From assembly GCF_020320395.1 (NCBI RefSeq), contig NZ_JAEDAH010000096.1, forward strand, positions 3,132 through 67,131: a stretch of 64,000 nucleotides of DNA. Reading direction: 5' to 3'. The notes beneath the pieces are model-generated. The model had not been told where the DNA came from, ran no database searches, and saw only the letters and a list, made by a program, of their open reading frames with translations. Positions 54,888 to 63,750 of the stretch are shown here, one piece after another (position 1 is the stretch's first letter; every line of letters starts with the position of its first letter). The translations under genes were made by a program, and so were the position numbers. The stretch comes from Thalassolituus marinus (GTDB lineage: Bacteria > Pseudomonadota > Gammaproteobacteria > Pseudomonadales > Oceanobacteraceae).

Positions 54888-56150
54888 TTACTTGTAAACA
54901 GGGAACTGTTCACACAGAGCAACCACTTTAGCCTGTACTTCTGCTTCAACGGCTTCAGAGTTACCAGCTTCCAGCGCATCCAGGATGTCGCAGATCCAGC
55001 CAGCCAGTTCTTTCGCCTGTGCTTCTTTGAAACCACGGCTGGTGATGGCCGGAGAGCCGATACGCAGACCAGAGGTTACGAAAGGAGAACGTGGGTCGTT
55101 TGGTACAGAGTTCTTGTTCACAGTGATGTTGGCGCGGCCCAGAGCAGCGTCAGCGTCTTTACCTGTGTACTCTTTACCGATCAGATCAACCAGGAACAGG
55201 TGGTCGTCGGTGCCACCGGAAACCACGTTGATACCACGGCTGATGAAGGTTTCTGCCATAGCGCGAGCGTTAGCCAGAACCTGTGCCTGATACGCTTTGT
55301 AGTCGTCAGACATGGCTTCTTTGAAGCAAACCGCTTTCGCAGCGATAACGTGCATCAGTGGGCCGCCCTGAGATTCAGGGAATACTGCGAAGTTCAGCTT
55401 CTTGTTCAGCTCTTCGTCTTCGTTGGCCAGAATCAGACCACCACGTGGACCACGCAGGGTTTTGTGAGTGGTGGTGGTAACAACGTCAGCAATACCAACC
55501 GGAGACGGGTACTGGCCAGCGGCGATCAGACCGGCAACGTGTGCCATGTCAACTAACAGGTAAGCGCCAACTTCGTCAGCGATGGTGCGGAAACGCTGCC
55601 AGTCAACAACACGGCTGTAGGCAGAGAAACCAGCAACGATCATTTTTGGCTTGTGTTCACGTGCCAGACGCTCAACTTCTTCGTAGTCGATTTCGCCGGT
55701 TTCCGGGTTCAGACCGTACTGAACGGCGTTGTATACACGACCAGAGAAAGATACTGCTGCACCGTGAGTCAGGTGACCACCGTGTGCCAGGCTCATGCCC
55801 AGAATGGTGTCGCCTGGCTGACACAGTGCGAAGTAAACCGCTGCGTTCGCCTGGGAACCGGAGTGTGGCTGTACGTTAGCGTAGCCTGCACCGAACAGTT
55901 CTTTAGCACGGTCGATGGCCAGTTGCTCGATCACGTCAACGTGCTCACAACCACCGTAGTAACGCTTACCCGGGTAGCCTTCGGCGTACTTGTTGGTCAG
56001 CTGGGAACCCTGAGCTTCCATAACACGCGGGCTGGTGTAGTTCTCGGATGCGATCAGCTCGATGTGATGCTCCTGACGGGCATCTTCGGCTTTCATCGCT
56101 GACCACAGTTCCGGGTCAAAATCCGCTATGTTCATATCACGGCTAAACAT
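54888..56150 (-). CDS. glyA: Serine hydroxymethyltransferase
   Basis: The 420-residue enzyme is full length (E. coli GlyA 417 aa). The PLP lysine lies in [16 protein letters not shown], with [20 protein letters not shown] and [20 protein letters not shown] completing the fold. It interconverts serine and glycine with tetrahydrofolate. GAGGA precedes the ATG at 56150; an inner ATG at 56135 is a weaker choice. In many relatives glyA is directly upstream of nrdR-ribD; here three genes lie between. Confidence 0.97.
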   Translation of the reverse strand: MFSRDMNIADFDPELWSAMKAEDARQEHHIELIASENYTSPRVMEAQGSQLTNKYAEGYPGKRYYGGCEHVDVIEQLAIDRAKELFGAGYANVQPHSGSQANAAVYFALCQPGDTILGMSLAHGGHLTHGAAVSFSGRVYNAVQYGLNPETGEIDYEEVERLAREHKPKMIVAGFSAYSRVVDWQRFRTIADEVGAYLLVDMAHVAGLIAAGQYPSPVGIADVVTTTTHKTLRGPRGGLILANEDEELNKKLNFAVFPESQGGPLMHVIAAKAVCFKEAMSDDYKAYQAQVLANARAMAETFISRGINVVSGGTDDHLFLVDLIGKEYTGKDADAALGRANITVNKNSVPNDPRSPFVTSGLRIGSPAITSRGFKEAQAKELAGWICDILDALEAGNSEAVEAEVQAKVVALCEQFPVYK

Positions 56151-56237
56151 CAGGGCGTCCTCGTTAAAAAGTTGACTGAATAGTCCAGTTTTAGCTTAAA
56201 AATTTAGGCGGGCATTCTACCCTAAAGTCCTTGATCT

Positions 56238-56265
56238 GGCACTTGAGAAGCGATCATCAAGTGCC
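56238..56265 (-). terminator. Hairpin after the GGDEF/EAL gene
   Basis: GGCACTTGA (56238-56246) and TCAAGTGCC (56257-56265) form a perfect 9-bp stem, 50 bp past the stop of the minus-strand gene and ahead of the glyA leader. The T-tract is weak. Confidence 0.45.
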
Positions 56266-56317
56266 TGAACTTTGCTCATGATAGAAGAGACAGGTTGTAA
56301 CGGGGCTTTGCCGGCTG

Positions 56318-59300
56318 TCAGCCGTCTTTCAGAATGTCGTGAATATCCGCTACGGGGACGGGGCGGCTGAACAGGAATCCCTGAACTTCTTCGCATTGCG
56401 CTGTGATCAGGAAGTTGAGCTGATCTTCGGTTTCAACCCCCTCAGCGATAATACCCATGCCCAGGTTATGCGCCATGGCAATGATGGTGCGGGTAATCTG
56501 CGCATCGTCTTTATTGTCCGGCAGATTCTGAATAAAGCTGCGGTCAATTTTCAGGGTGTCCACCGGGAACTGCTTGAGGTAGTTCAGCGATGAATAGCCG
56601 GTACCGAAGTCATCAATGGCCGTGCGAACGCCCAGCTCACGCAAGCTGTTGAGTACACCCAGAGTGTGTTCGATATCGTCGATCAGTATGCTTTCGGTCA
56701 GCTCCAGTTCGAGCTGGTCGGCACGGATACCTGAACGTGTGATCGCTCGGGTAACGATGTCGATGAAATCGGCCTGCTTGAACTGACGGGCAGAAACGTT
56801 AACGGCGATGCGCTGTAATTCGATGCCTTCGTCCAGCCAGCGGGCAAACTGCTCACACGACTGTTCCAGCACCCACTGGCCAATCGGTACGATCAGGCCG
56901 GTGTCTTCGATAATCGGAATAAAGCGACCCGGTGGAATAAGCCCCTTCTTAGGGTGTTGCCAGCGCAGCAGGGCTTCAGCGGCCACGGCTTTGCCGGAGC
57001 GGGCCTGATACTGTGGCTGGAAGTAGAGAAGTAACTGATCCCGCTTCAGCGCTTGGCGCAGGTCGTTTTCCAGCTCCAGCAGTTCCACTGCTTTTTCATT
57101 CATTTTCTTGTTAAAGAACTGCACGTTATCGCGTCCCAGGCTCTTGGCGTGATACATGGCGATATCGGAGTTTTTCAGCAGTTCGATCACACTGCTGCCG
57201 TCGTACGGATAAATGGCAATACCGATACTGCCACTAAGGAACATTTCTTTCTGACCGACGATGTAAGGGCGATTCAGTTCGTGCAGGATACGTTCAGCAA
57301 CTTTAATGGCGGTGTCGGCGGCTTTGTCGTTATCCAGCTGATCACCAATGGCGATGGTGAATTCATCACCGCCCATACGGCACACCAGATCCTGCTTTTT
57401 GGTGCAGTTGCGCAGTCGCTGGGCAACCTGTTTCAGCACCTGGTCACCGGTTGGGTGCCCCATGGAGTCGTTGATGGGTTTGAAGCGATCAAGGTCGATA
57501 AACAGCAGGGCGACGCTTTCGTCGTTTTTACTGGCGCTCTGCAGCATGACATCCAGACGTTCGTGCATCTGGCTGCGATTCGGCAAGCCTGTCAGCGGAT
57601 CGAAGTAAGCCAGCTTGTGAATACGTTCTTCAATCACTTTACGTTCAGTGATATCGGACATGATGATAATCAGACTCTGAACGTCAAAGCCTTCGTCGCG
57701 AATGGCACTGACGCCCGCCCAGCCGGTACGGGTTTCGCCATTTTCACGGGTATAGAAAATCTCACCCTGCCAGTAACCATCGACCACCAGTGCTTCACCA
57801 ATTTCAGAGAAGAACCCGCCGTCATGGTGTTTCTGAGAAATCAGGAAATCCGGGGTTTTACCAAGTACATTGCCAGCGGTGTAGCCGGACATATTGGTGA
57901 ATGCCTGGTTAACTGAGACAATCTTCAGAGTGCGATCTGTAATCAGAATGGCCTCGTTACTGTTGTCGAATACTTCTGCCGCCAGTTTCAGCTGCTGCTC
58001 AATCTGGCGCTGTTCGGCAACGTCACGGCAAATACCAATAATGCCCTGAACTTCACCATGGTCATTCCACAGCAGCGACGCCTGCAACTCGATAAGAACT
58101 TCGCTACCGGTGCGGGTGCGGGCAGGGAAATCGCGGCTGATCAGGTTCCTGGTCAGGCGCGGTTGCTCCGGATTGGCCCGTGCTTCGTGAATCGCGTTGT
58201 GCAGGTCACGAACCAGCTGGCGCAGGTCAGAGCGTTTAAAGATAGCACCAGCGCCTTCGCGCAGCAGTTCATCCGGTTTGTAGCCCAGCAACGGCTCGAC
58301 CGAGGAGCTGACAAAATCGAAATTCAGGTTGGCATCCGTGGCCCAGATAATGTCGCTTACGTTTTCTGCCAGTAAGCGGTAGCGACGCTCTGATTCTGCG
58401 ATGCGTTCCTGCTTCTCAATGTCTTCTGTAACGTCGCGGCCGGTGCCGATGTAGCGGTCGACACATCCCTTTTCGTTGACGCTGAAAGGGGTGTCGACGA
58501 AACGGATAACTCGCACCCGACCTTCATAGTCACGGAAGCGCACATTGGTTTCGTTTTTCTGGCCAATCGGAGTATGGCGGTTTTTTACCAAGGCGTCGTG
58601 GATAACGCCGGTCTCTGAATCCAGGCTCAGTGTTGTCCAGTCTCCGCGGGGGATTTTGTCCTGTGGATAGCCCAGCAACTCGGCGATGGAACGGTTGTAG
58701 AACACCACCCGGGTTTGCAATTCGTCATTAATCTCGATGACGTAAACAACATCGGGCAGGGCAGACGTTACCTTCGACCAGAAGGATTCACGTTCCTGAA
58801 TCTGTTCAATGGCTTTTTTACGGTCGGTGATGTCGATCAGGGTCAGCAGAGCCTGGTTGTCGGCGCCGGAACGCAGGCTGAGGTTTACCCAGTAGTTGCG
58901 GATTTCGCGCTGAAACGTCCACAACTGCATTTCAAATTCGGTGGTGCTCAGGTTGAGTTCAATCGCGCGCTGAACGGCGCTGTAGAAATCGTGGCGGTCC
59001 TGTACTAACAGCTCTGTGTAGTCACGCAGCAGGTGTTCACGATCACGGGCGTGGGACATGCGCACTGCGGCATCATTGACGTTAATCAGGCGTGCATGGC
59101 CATCATTCTTATCCAGATCTGTCAGGTCGAGCAGGCAGTGAGCAACACCGGCTTCTTCAAACAAGGCCTTGTAGCGCTCCCGGCTCTCTTCCATAGCCTG
59201 GGTTGCTTTCACATTGTCGGTAACATCGCGCAGCAGCCACACCATACCGACAATCCGCTTGCCGTCGTACAGTGGGTTGTATATCTGCTCAAGAATGCGC

Positions 59301-60475
59301 TCTTCATCACCGATACTGATGGTCAGCTGACGTCCGCTTTCCTGCAGGTATTCAAGCTCCAGCGGCGATAAGCCACGATTCCACAGAGCGCTTTCGTCCG
59401 GCCACAGGGAGCTCAGAGACTTGCCGAGGAACTGGCGTGCACCGAGTTCAATCAGTAATGCAGCGCCTTGCGGGTTGGCATAGTCGATCACGCCCATGGC
59501 ATCGGTTGATATCAGTGCATCATCAACGGAGATCAGTACACGGTCGGCGCGCTGCTCGGTGCGCCGACGCTGTTGTTCCAGACGCTGGGCGCGTTTCTCT
59601 TCGCGGCGCAGGAAATACCACAACATGCCAGCGAGTACGCTGAATACGACCAGTACGGATAACGGGTTACGGATACGGTTCCAGGTCGAGATGATAATGT
59701 CTTTCTCAACCGGCAGGGCCATGACATCCCAGTGCGTGTAGGGGATGTTGGTGCGGTACAGGGCCCGTTCTTCATCCTGCTTGCTTAGGGCTGGCTGTGA
59801 TGCTGAATCAGCATAATAGCGTTCACGGATTGAAATCGAATTGGTCCTGGTATCGATCAGAATCATTTCGAAACCGGGGAAGCGACCACCGTAGATAATT
59901 TCTGACAGCTTGCTGTAACTGCGGCGACTGACAAAAACGTACTGTTCGCCGCTGTCGACGCTGAAGCGTGTAAAAAAGTAATAGCCACCGCGAGAGCCAT
60001 AGCGCAGCGAGAACATTCCTTCGTTCTCTCCGGAGGCAGCGATGTTGGTATAAATGTCGGCGATTTCCCACGAGCTGAGCGTACCGCCGCCATCGGCCAG
60101 TACATCGCCGGAATCAGAGAAAAGCGTATAGCCGGTAACATTGAAGAAGGCCTGCTGAACGTCATTCCATAACTCAGCCCGCGAGTCTTTGTTGCCCTGT
60201 GCGCTGCGGTGCAGCAGATTCTGATAGCCGTGGCAGAACATGCGGTTGGCCGCCAGGCCAGCCTGGGCCAGCAACCCGGATTGACGGGCGTAGTTGTCCA
60301 GAATCAGGCGCACCTCGGAGTCGCGCTTTTCCATCTCCGCTTCATACTGGCGCCAGCTGTTTGCAATCAGAACCAGCACCAGAAACAGGAAACTCAATGC
60401 GAAAAGTGGTGCATTCAGGCGTGTGGATGACACCCCGGAACGTTCCTGGCTCTGAGAAAACAAGTTGAACAGCAT
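56318..60475 (-). CDS. Multi-PAS diguanylate cyclase/phosphodiesterase (GGDEF-EAL)
   Basis: The 1385-residue inner-membrane signalling protein has a first helix at about 25-42, a periplasmic sensor to about 265 and a second helix (NPLSVLVVFSVLAGMLWYFL), then a basic coiled coil and about five PAS/PAC modules (roughly 310-965; e.g. ALISTDAMGVIDYANPQGAA, ILITDRTLKIVSVNQAFTNM). The GGDEF domain is intact (CRMGGDEFTIAIGD), as is the EAL domain (AAEALLRWQHPKKG, then DDFGTGYSSLNYLKQFPVD). The inhibitory RxxD site before GGDEF is not present (KKQD instead), so product inhibition may be absent. It sets cyclic-di-GMP levels in response to an unknown external signal. It is divergent from ettA. Confidence 0.93.
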   Translation of the reverse strand: MLFNLFSQSQERSGVSSTRLNAPLFALSFLFLVLVLIANSWRQYEAEMEKRDSEVRLILDNYARQSGLLAQAGLAANRMFCHGYQNLLHRSAQGNKDSRAELWNDVQQAFFNVTGYTLFSDSGDVLADGGGTLSSWEIADIYTNIAASGENEGMFSLRYGSRGGYYFFTRFSVDSGEQYVFVSRRSYSKLSEIIYGGRFPGFEMILIDTRTNSISIRERYYADSASQPALSKQDEERALYRTNIPYTHWDVMALPVEKDIIISTWNRIRNPLSVLVVFSVLAGMLWYFLRREEKRAQRLEQQRRRTEQRADRVLISVDDALISTDAMGVIDYANPQGAALLIELGARQFLGKSLSSLWPDESALWNRGLSPLELEYLQESGRQLTISIGDEERILEQIYNPLYDGKRIVGMVWLLRDVTDNVKATQAMEESRERYKALFEEAGVAHCLLDLTDLDKNDGHARLINVNDAAVRMSHARDREHLLRDYTELLVQDRHDFYSAVQRAIELNLSTTEFEMQLWTFQREIRNYWVNLSLRSGADNQALLTLIDITDRKKAIEQIQERESFWSKVTSALPDVVYVIEINDELQTRVVFYNRSIAELLGYPQDKIPRGDWTTLSLDSETGVIHDALVKNRHTPIGQKNETNVRFRDYEGRVRVIRFVDTPFSVNEKGCVDRYIGTGRDVTEDIEKQERIAESERRYRLLAENVSDIIWATDANLNFDFVSSSVEPLLGYKPDELLREGAGAIFKRSDLRQLVRDLHNAIHEARANPEQPRLTRNLISRDFPARTRTGSEVLIELQASLLWNDHGEVQGIIGICRDVAEQRQIEQQLKLAAEVFDNSNEAILITDRTLKIVSVNQAFTNMSGYTAGNVLGKTPDFLISQKHHDGGFFSEIGEALVVDGYWQGEIFYTRENGETRTGWAGVSAIRDEGFDVQSLIIIMSDITERKVIEERIHKLAYFDPLTGLPNRSQMHERLDVMLQSASKNDESVALLFIDLDRFKPINDSMGHPTGDQVLKQVAQRLRNCTKKQDLVCRMGGDEFTIAIGDQLDNDKAADTAIKVAERILHELNRPYIVGQKEMFLSGSIGIAIYPYDGSSVIELLKNSDIAMYHAKSLGRDNVQFFNKKMNEKAVELLELENDLRQALKRDQLLLYFQPQYQARSGKAVAAEALLRWQHPKKGLIPPGRFIPIIEDTGLIVPIGQWVLEQSCEQFARWLDEGIELQRIAVNVSARQFKQADFIDIVTRAITRSGIRADQLELELTESILIDDIEHTLGVLNSLRELGVRTAIDDFGTGYSSLNYLKQFPVDTLKIDRSFIQNLPDNKDDAQITRTIIAMAHNLGMGIIAEGVETEDQLNFLITAQCEEVQGFLFSRPVPVADIHDILKDG

Positions 60476-60694
60476 TAATGCACTGATCCGGAAACAACAA
60501 ATATGGCCTAAGTATAGACATCAGTGGTCATGATTAAACCCATGGCCTATAGGTTGGCGCTAACTTACCTGTCATGTTTGCGCTGATGGAACGGCGTATG
60601 GTGGTCGGATGGACAGCGCTGAAGCCGCGCCACGGTTGCCTTTGCAGGCGCTTTTCAGTAGCTTTGCCGGCAACTGATACGAGGGGTTTTTTAC

Positions 60695-62356
60695 ATGGCA
60701 CAATACGTATTCACCATGAACCGCCTGGGCAAAATTGTTCCGCCCAAGCGTCAGATTCTGCGTGACATCTCGCTGTCGTTCTTTCCTGGCGCCAAAATCG
60801 GTGTGCTGGGTCTGAACGGTTCCGGTAAATCGACGCTGCTGAAGATTATGGCGGGCCTTGATTCCGACATCATTGGTGAGGCGCGCCCACAACCAGACCT
60901 GAAAATCGGCTATCTGCCGCAGGAACCTGAGCTGGATCCTAACAAAGACGTGAAAGGCAACGTGGAAGACGGTCTGGCCGAGCTGATGAATGCCCGTGCC
61001 GAGCTGGATGCTGTGTATGCCGCTTATGCCGAGCCGGATGCTGATTTTGATGCGCTGGCGAAGAAGCAGGGCCGACTGGAAGCTCTGATTGAAACCGCTG
61101 GTGGCCACGATGTGGATCGCCAGATGGAAATTGCGGCTGATGCGCTGCGTTTACCGCCATGGGATGCCGATGTTACCAAGCTGTCCGGCGGTGAGCGTCG
61201 TCGTGTGGCGCTGTGCCGTCTGCTGATGTCCAAGCCGGATATGCTGTTACTCGACGAACCAACCAACCACCTGGACGCCGAATCCGTGGGCTGGCTGGAA
61301 CAGTTCCTGGAAGAATACCCGGGCACCGTGGTGGCCATTACCCACGACCGTTACTTCCTCGACAACTGTGCTGAGTGGATTCTGGAGCTGGATCGTGGCC
61401 ACGGTATTCCGTACCAGGGCAACTACACCACCTGGCTGGAAACCAAAGAAGCCCGTATCGAGCAGGAAAAGAAACAGGAAGAGGCTCACGCCAAGGCTAT
61501 CAAGCACGAGCTGGAATGGGTGCGTAAAGGTGCCAAGGGTCGTCAGGCCAAGTCCAAAGCCCGTCTGGCCCGTTTCGAAGAGATGAACTCCCGCGAGTTC
61601 CAGGCGCGTAACGAAACCAACGAAATCTATATTCCACCGGGTCCGCGTCTGGGCGACAAGGTTATCGAGTTTCATAACGTCACCAAATCCTTCGGTGACC
61701 GCGTGCTGATCGACGACCTGAGCTTCACCGTACCGCCGGGCGCCATCGTCGGCATCATCGGTGGTAACGGTGCTGGTAAATCCACCCTGTTCCGCATGAT
61801 CGCCGGTCAGGAACAGCCGGATTCCGGTGAAGTGATTACCGGTGAAACCGTGAAGCTGGCCTTTGTTGAGCAGCTGCGTGACGAACTGGACGACAAGAAA
61901 ACCGTGTGGGAAGCCATCTCCGACGGCCTGGATATGATCAACATCAACGGCAAAGACTACCCGAGCCGCTCCTACATCGGCCGCTTTAACTTCAAAGGCG
62001 GCGATCAGCAGAAGCGCGTGGGCGAGCTGTCCGGTGGTGAACGTGGCCGACTGCAACTGGCTTACACCCTGAAACAGGGCGCTAATGTACTGCTGCTCGA
62101 CGAACCGTCCAACGACCTCGACGTAGAAACCCTGCGTGCGTTGGAAGAAGCCATCGACGCCTTCCCGGGCGCGGTGATGGTGGTATCCCACGACCGCTGG
62201 TTCCTCGACCGTATTGCCACTCACATTCTGGCGTACGAAGGTGAATCGAAAGTGACCTTCTTTGAAGGTAACTACACCGAGTACGAAGAAGACCGTAAGA
62301 AACGCCTGGGCAACGATGCGGCGCCTAAGCGTATGAAGTACAAGCGGTTGGCGTAA
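60695..62356 (+). CDS. ettA: Energy-dependent translational throttle protein EttA (ABC-F)
   Basis: The 553-residue ABC-F ATPase has two nucleotide-binding domains: Walker A GLNGSGKST and GGNGAGKST, signatures LSGGERRRVALCRLL and LSGGERGRLQLAYTL, and Walker B MLLLDEPTNHLD and VLLLDEPSNDLD. A charged linker (KEARIEQEKKQEEAHAKAIK) and the EttA arm are present. It binds the ribosomal E site and gates the first peptide bond when ATP is low. GAGGGG precedes the ATG. Length equals the E. coli protein (555 aa). Confidence 0.96.
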   Translation: MAQYVFTMNRLGKIVPPKRQILRDISLSFFPGAKIGVLGLNGSGKSTLLKIMAGLDSDIIGEARPQPDLKIGYLPQEPELDPNKDVKGNVEDGLAELMNARAELDAVYAAYAEPDADFDALAKKQGRLEALIETAGGHDVDRQMEIAADALRLPPWDADVTKLSGGERRRVALCRLLMSKPDMLLLDEPTNHLDAESVGWLEQFLEEYPGTVVAITHDRYFLDNCAEWILELDRGHGIPYQGNYTTWLETKEARIEQEKKQEEAHAKAIKHELEWVRKGAKGRQAKSKARLARFEEMNSREFQARNETNEIYIPPGPRLGDKVIEFHNVTKSFGDRVLIDDLSFTVPPGAIVGIIGGNGAGKSTLFRMIAGQEQPDSGEVITGETVKLAFVEQLRDELDDKKTVWEAISDGLDMININGKDYPSRSYIGRFNFKGGDQQKRVGELSGGERGRLQLAYTLKQGANVLLLDEPSNDLDVETLRALEEAIDAFPGAVMVVSHDRWFLDRIATHILAYEGESKVTFFEGNYTEYEEDRKKRLGNDAAPKRMKYKRLA

Positions 62357-62365
62357 TTGCTGAAA

Positions 62366-62449
62366 GTCAGACGTCGGACGTCGGATGCCTGAAGCCTGAA
62401 GCCTGAAGCCTGAAGCCTGAAGCCTGAAGCCTGAAGCTTGAAGCACGAA
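62366..62449. repeat. Heptameric repeat, locus C1 (GCCTGAA array)
   Basis: Two or three 7-bp units of the CGGACGT type (from 62366) run straight into seven perfect GCCTGAA units (62387-62435) and two variants (GCTTGAA, GCACGAA). The phase of seven is kept across the change of unit, so the types are related. It starts right after the ettA stop. Confidence 0.85.
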
Positions 62450-62457
62450 AAAAGCTT

Positions 62458-62496
62458 GACGCTGCGTGATCAGAAAACACACTGATCGCCAGCGTC
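62458..62496. terminator. Hairpin between the two repeat arrays
   Basis: GACGCTG and CAGCGTC close a stem continued by GATCAG/CTGATC around an 8-nt loop. The T-tract (AAGCTTTTTTC) lies on the minus-strand side, so it would work better in that direction, yet ettA is the only adjacent transcript needing an end. Confidence 0.45.
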
Positions 62497-62570
62497 CGAC
62501 CTCCGACCTCCGACCTCCGACCTCCGACCTCCGACCTCCGACCTCCGACCTCCGACCTCCGACCTCCGAC
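62494..62570. repeat. Heptameric repeat, locus C2 (CTCCGAC array)
   Basis: One GTCCGAC unit is followed by ten perfect CTCCGAC units (62501-62570). No spacers separate the units, so this is a simple tandem array. With C1 it fills most of the 304-bp gap between ettA and the PilZ gene. Confidence 0.9.
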
Positions 62571-62660
62571 CTCCCGCGCCCTTGCTATCTCAGCAATTCC
62601 TACTACACCTAAATAGAAGCTGGCCGGGCAGTCGGGCTGGCCTTATTGCTGAGGTAAATA

Positions 62661-63026
62661 ATGGATCAACGCCAGTTTAAACGCGTGCACTTTCTGAACC
62701 GGGTTCAGGTAGAGACCAATGGTCAGGTGCTGGAAACCCACTGTCTGGATATCAGCCTGCGTGGCGTGCTGCTGGTGAGGCCAGAGAGTGCGAACTGGAA
62801 ATTCGAGCAGCAGATCAAAGTCACTTTGCAGCTGTCCGAAACAGACGTTATAGAAATGATCTGTTCGCTGGTGCATATCGATGATGATGTCGTGGGTTGC
62901 GCCTGTGACTCGATGGATCTCGACAGCATGACCGCTCTGCGTCGCTTGCTGGAGTTGAATCTGGCCGACCCGTCGGCAGTTAACCGGGAACTGGCGGAGC
63001 TGGTGCGGCCGAAAATGGAAGACTGA
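62661..63026 (+). CDS. PilZ domain protein
   Basis: The 121-residue single-domain PilZ protein has an N-terminal basic patch (QFKRVHFLNRVQVET, RxxxR-like) and the DISLRGVLLV motif (D/NxSxxG) about 20 residues later. Both cyclic-di-GMP contact motifs are therefore present. The rest is the beta barrel and a helical C-terminus. It may be an effector for the GGDEF/EAL protein encoded 2 kb away, but the target is unknown. Confidence 0.9.
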   Translation: MDQRQFKRVHFLNRVQVETNGQVLETHCLDISLRGVLLVRPESANWKFEQQIKVTLQLSETDVIEMICSLVHIDDDVVGCACDSMDLDSMTALRRLLELNLADPSAVNRELAELVRPKMED

Positions 63027-63083
63027 TTTCCCCCCCTTTAAACCGGTATAGTAACGACCTGTTATTTCAGACGGGTCGTATCC

Positions 63084-63740
63084 ATGTTTTTTCCTACCCT
63101 CGAAGGTCAGCCGTTCTCATCTGCTACCGGCAAAATTGTCTGCGTCGGACGCAACTATGCCGAACATGCCAAAGAGCTGAATAACCCTGTGCCTTCGGCG
63201 CCAATTCTGTTTATTAAACCGGCCGATGCCGCCGTTGCTATGAGCCCGGTTTTTACCGTGCCGGCAGATCGCGGTTCCGTACATCATGAGCTGGAAATCG
63301 CCATTCTGATTGGTGAGCGTTTATCGGCTGCCAGTGAAGAAGACGTGGCCCGTGCAGTTGCTGGTGTTGGTCTCGGTCTGGATCTGACATTGCGTGATGT
63401 GCAGGCCGGCTTAAAAGACAAGGGTCACCCCTGGGAAATCGCCAAAGCCTTTGACGGAGCCTGCCCGCTGAGCGAGTTTGTGTCACCGATGGCTGTGTCT
63501 GACTGGGGCGATATTGAGCTGCAACTGCAGCGCAATGGTCAGTTACAACAACAGGGCAACAGTGGCGATATGCTGTTTCCGGTGCTGCCACTGATCGCGC
63601 ATATGAGCAGTATTTTTACCCTGAATCCCGGCGACATTATCATGACGGGTACGCCGGCGGGCGTTGGCCCGCTGCAGTCTGGCGATGAACTCCAGGCATC
63701 ACTGGCCGACTGGCTGGTGGTGAACTGTCGTGTAGCCTGA
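63084..63740 (+). CDS. Fumarylacetoacetate hydrolase family protein (YcgM-like)
   Basis: The 218-residue FAH-fold protein has KIVCVGRNYAEHAKELNN at the start, metal ligands Glu/Glu/Asp in HHELEIAILIG and LGLDLTLRDVQ, and the C-terminal PGDIIMTGTPAGVGPL. YcgM-type members include acylpyruvases and oxaloacetate decarboxylases/tautomerases. The specific reaction is not predictable. It has 57 bp to the PilZ gene and is followed 10 bp later by moeA. Confidence 0.92.
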   Translation: MFFPTLEGQPFSSATGKIVCVGRNYAEHAKELNNPVPSAPILFIKPADAAVAMSPVFTVPADRGSVHHELEIAILIGERLSAASEEDVARAVAGVGLGLDLTLRDVQAGLKDKGHPWEIAKAFDGACPLSEFVSPMAVSDWGDIELQLQRNGQLQQQGNSGDMLFPVLPLIAHMSSIFTLNPGDIIMTGTPAGVGPLQSGDELQASLADWLVVNCRVA

Positions 63741-63750
63741 GGCCGTGACC

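Noticed and set aside
57053-57916. Plus-strand open frame of 287 codons inside the GGDEF/EAL gene
   Set aside because: Antisense to the GGDEF and PAS domains that are clearly coding on the minus strand.
61247-62482. Long minus-strand open frame (411 codons) antisense to ettA
   Set aside because: It lies wholly over the well-supported ettA, and its first part reads repeated FRLQASG units, i.e. translation of the GCCTGAA array. No domain is recognisable.
62494-62570. Possible CRISPR array
   Set aside because: Units are 7 bp in direct contact with no spacers and no cas genes nearby; it is a simple tandem repeat.
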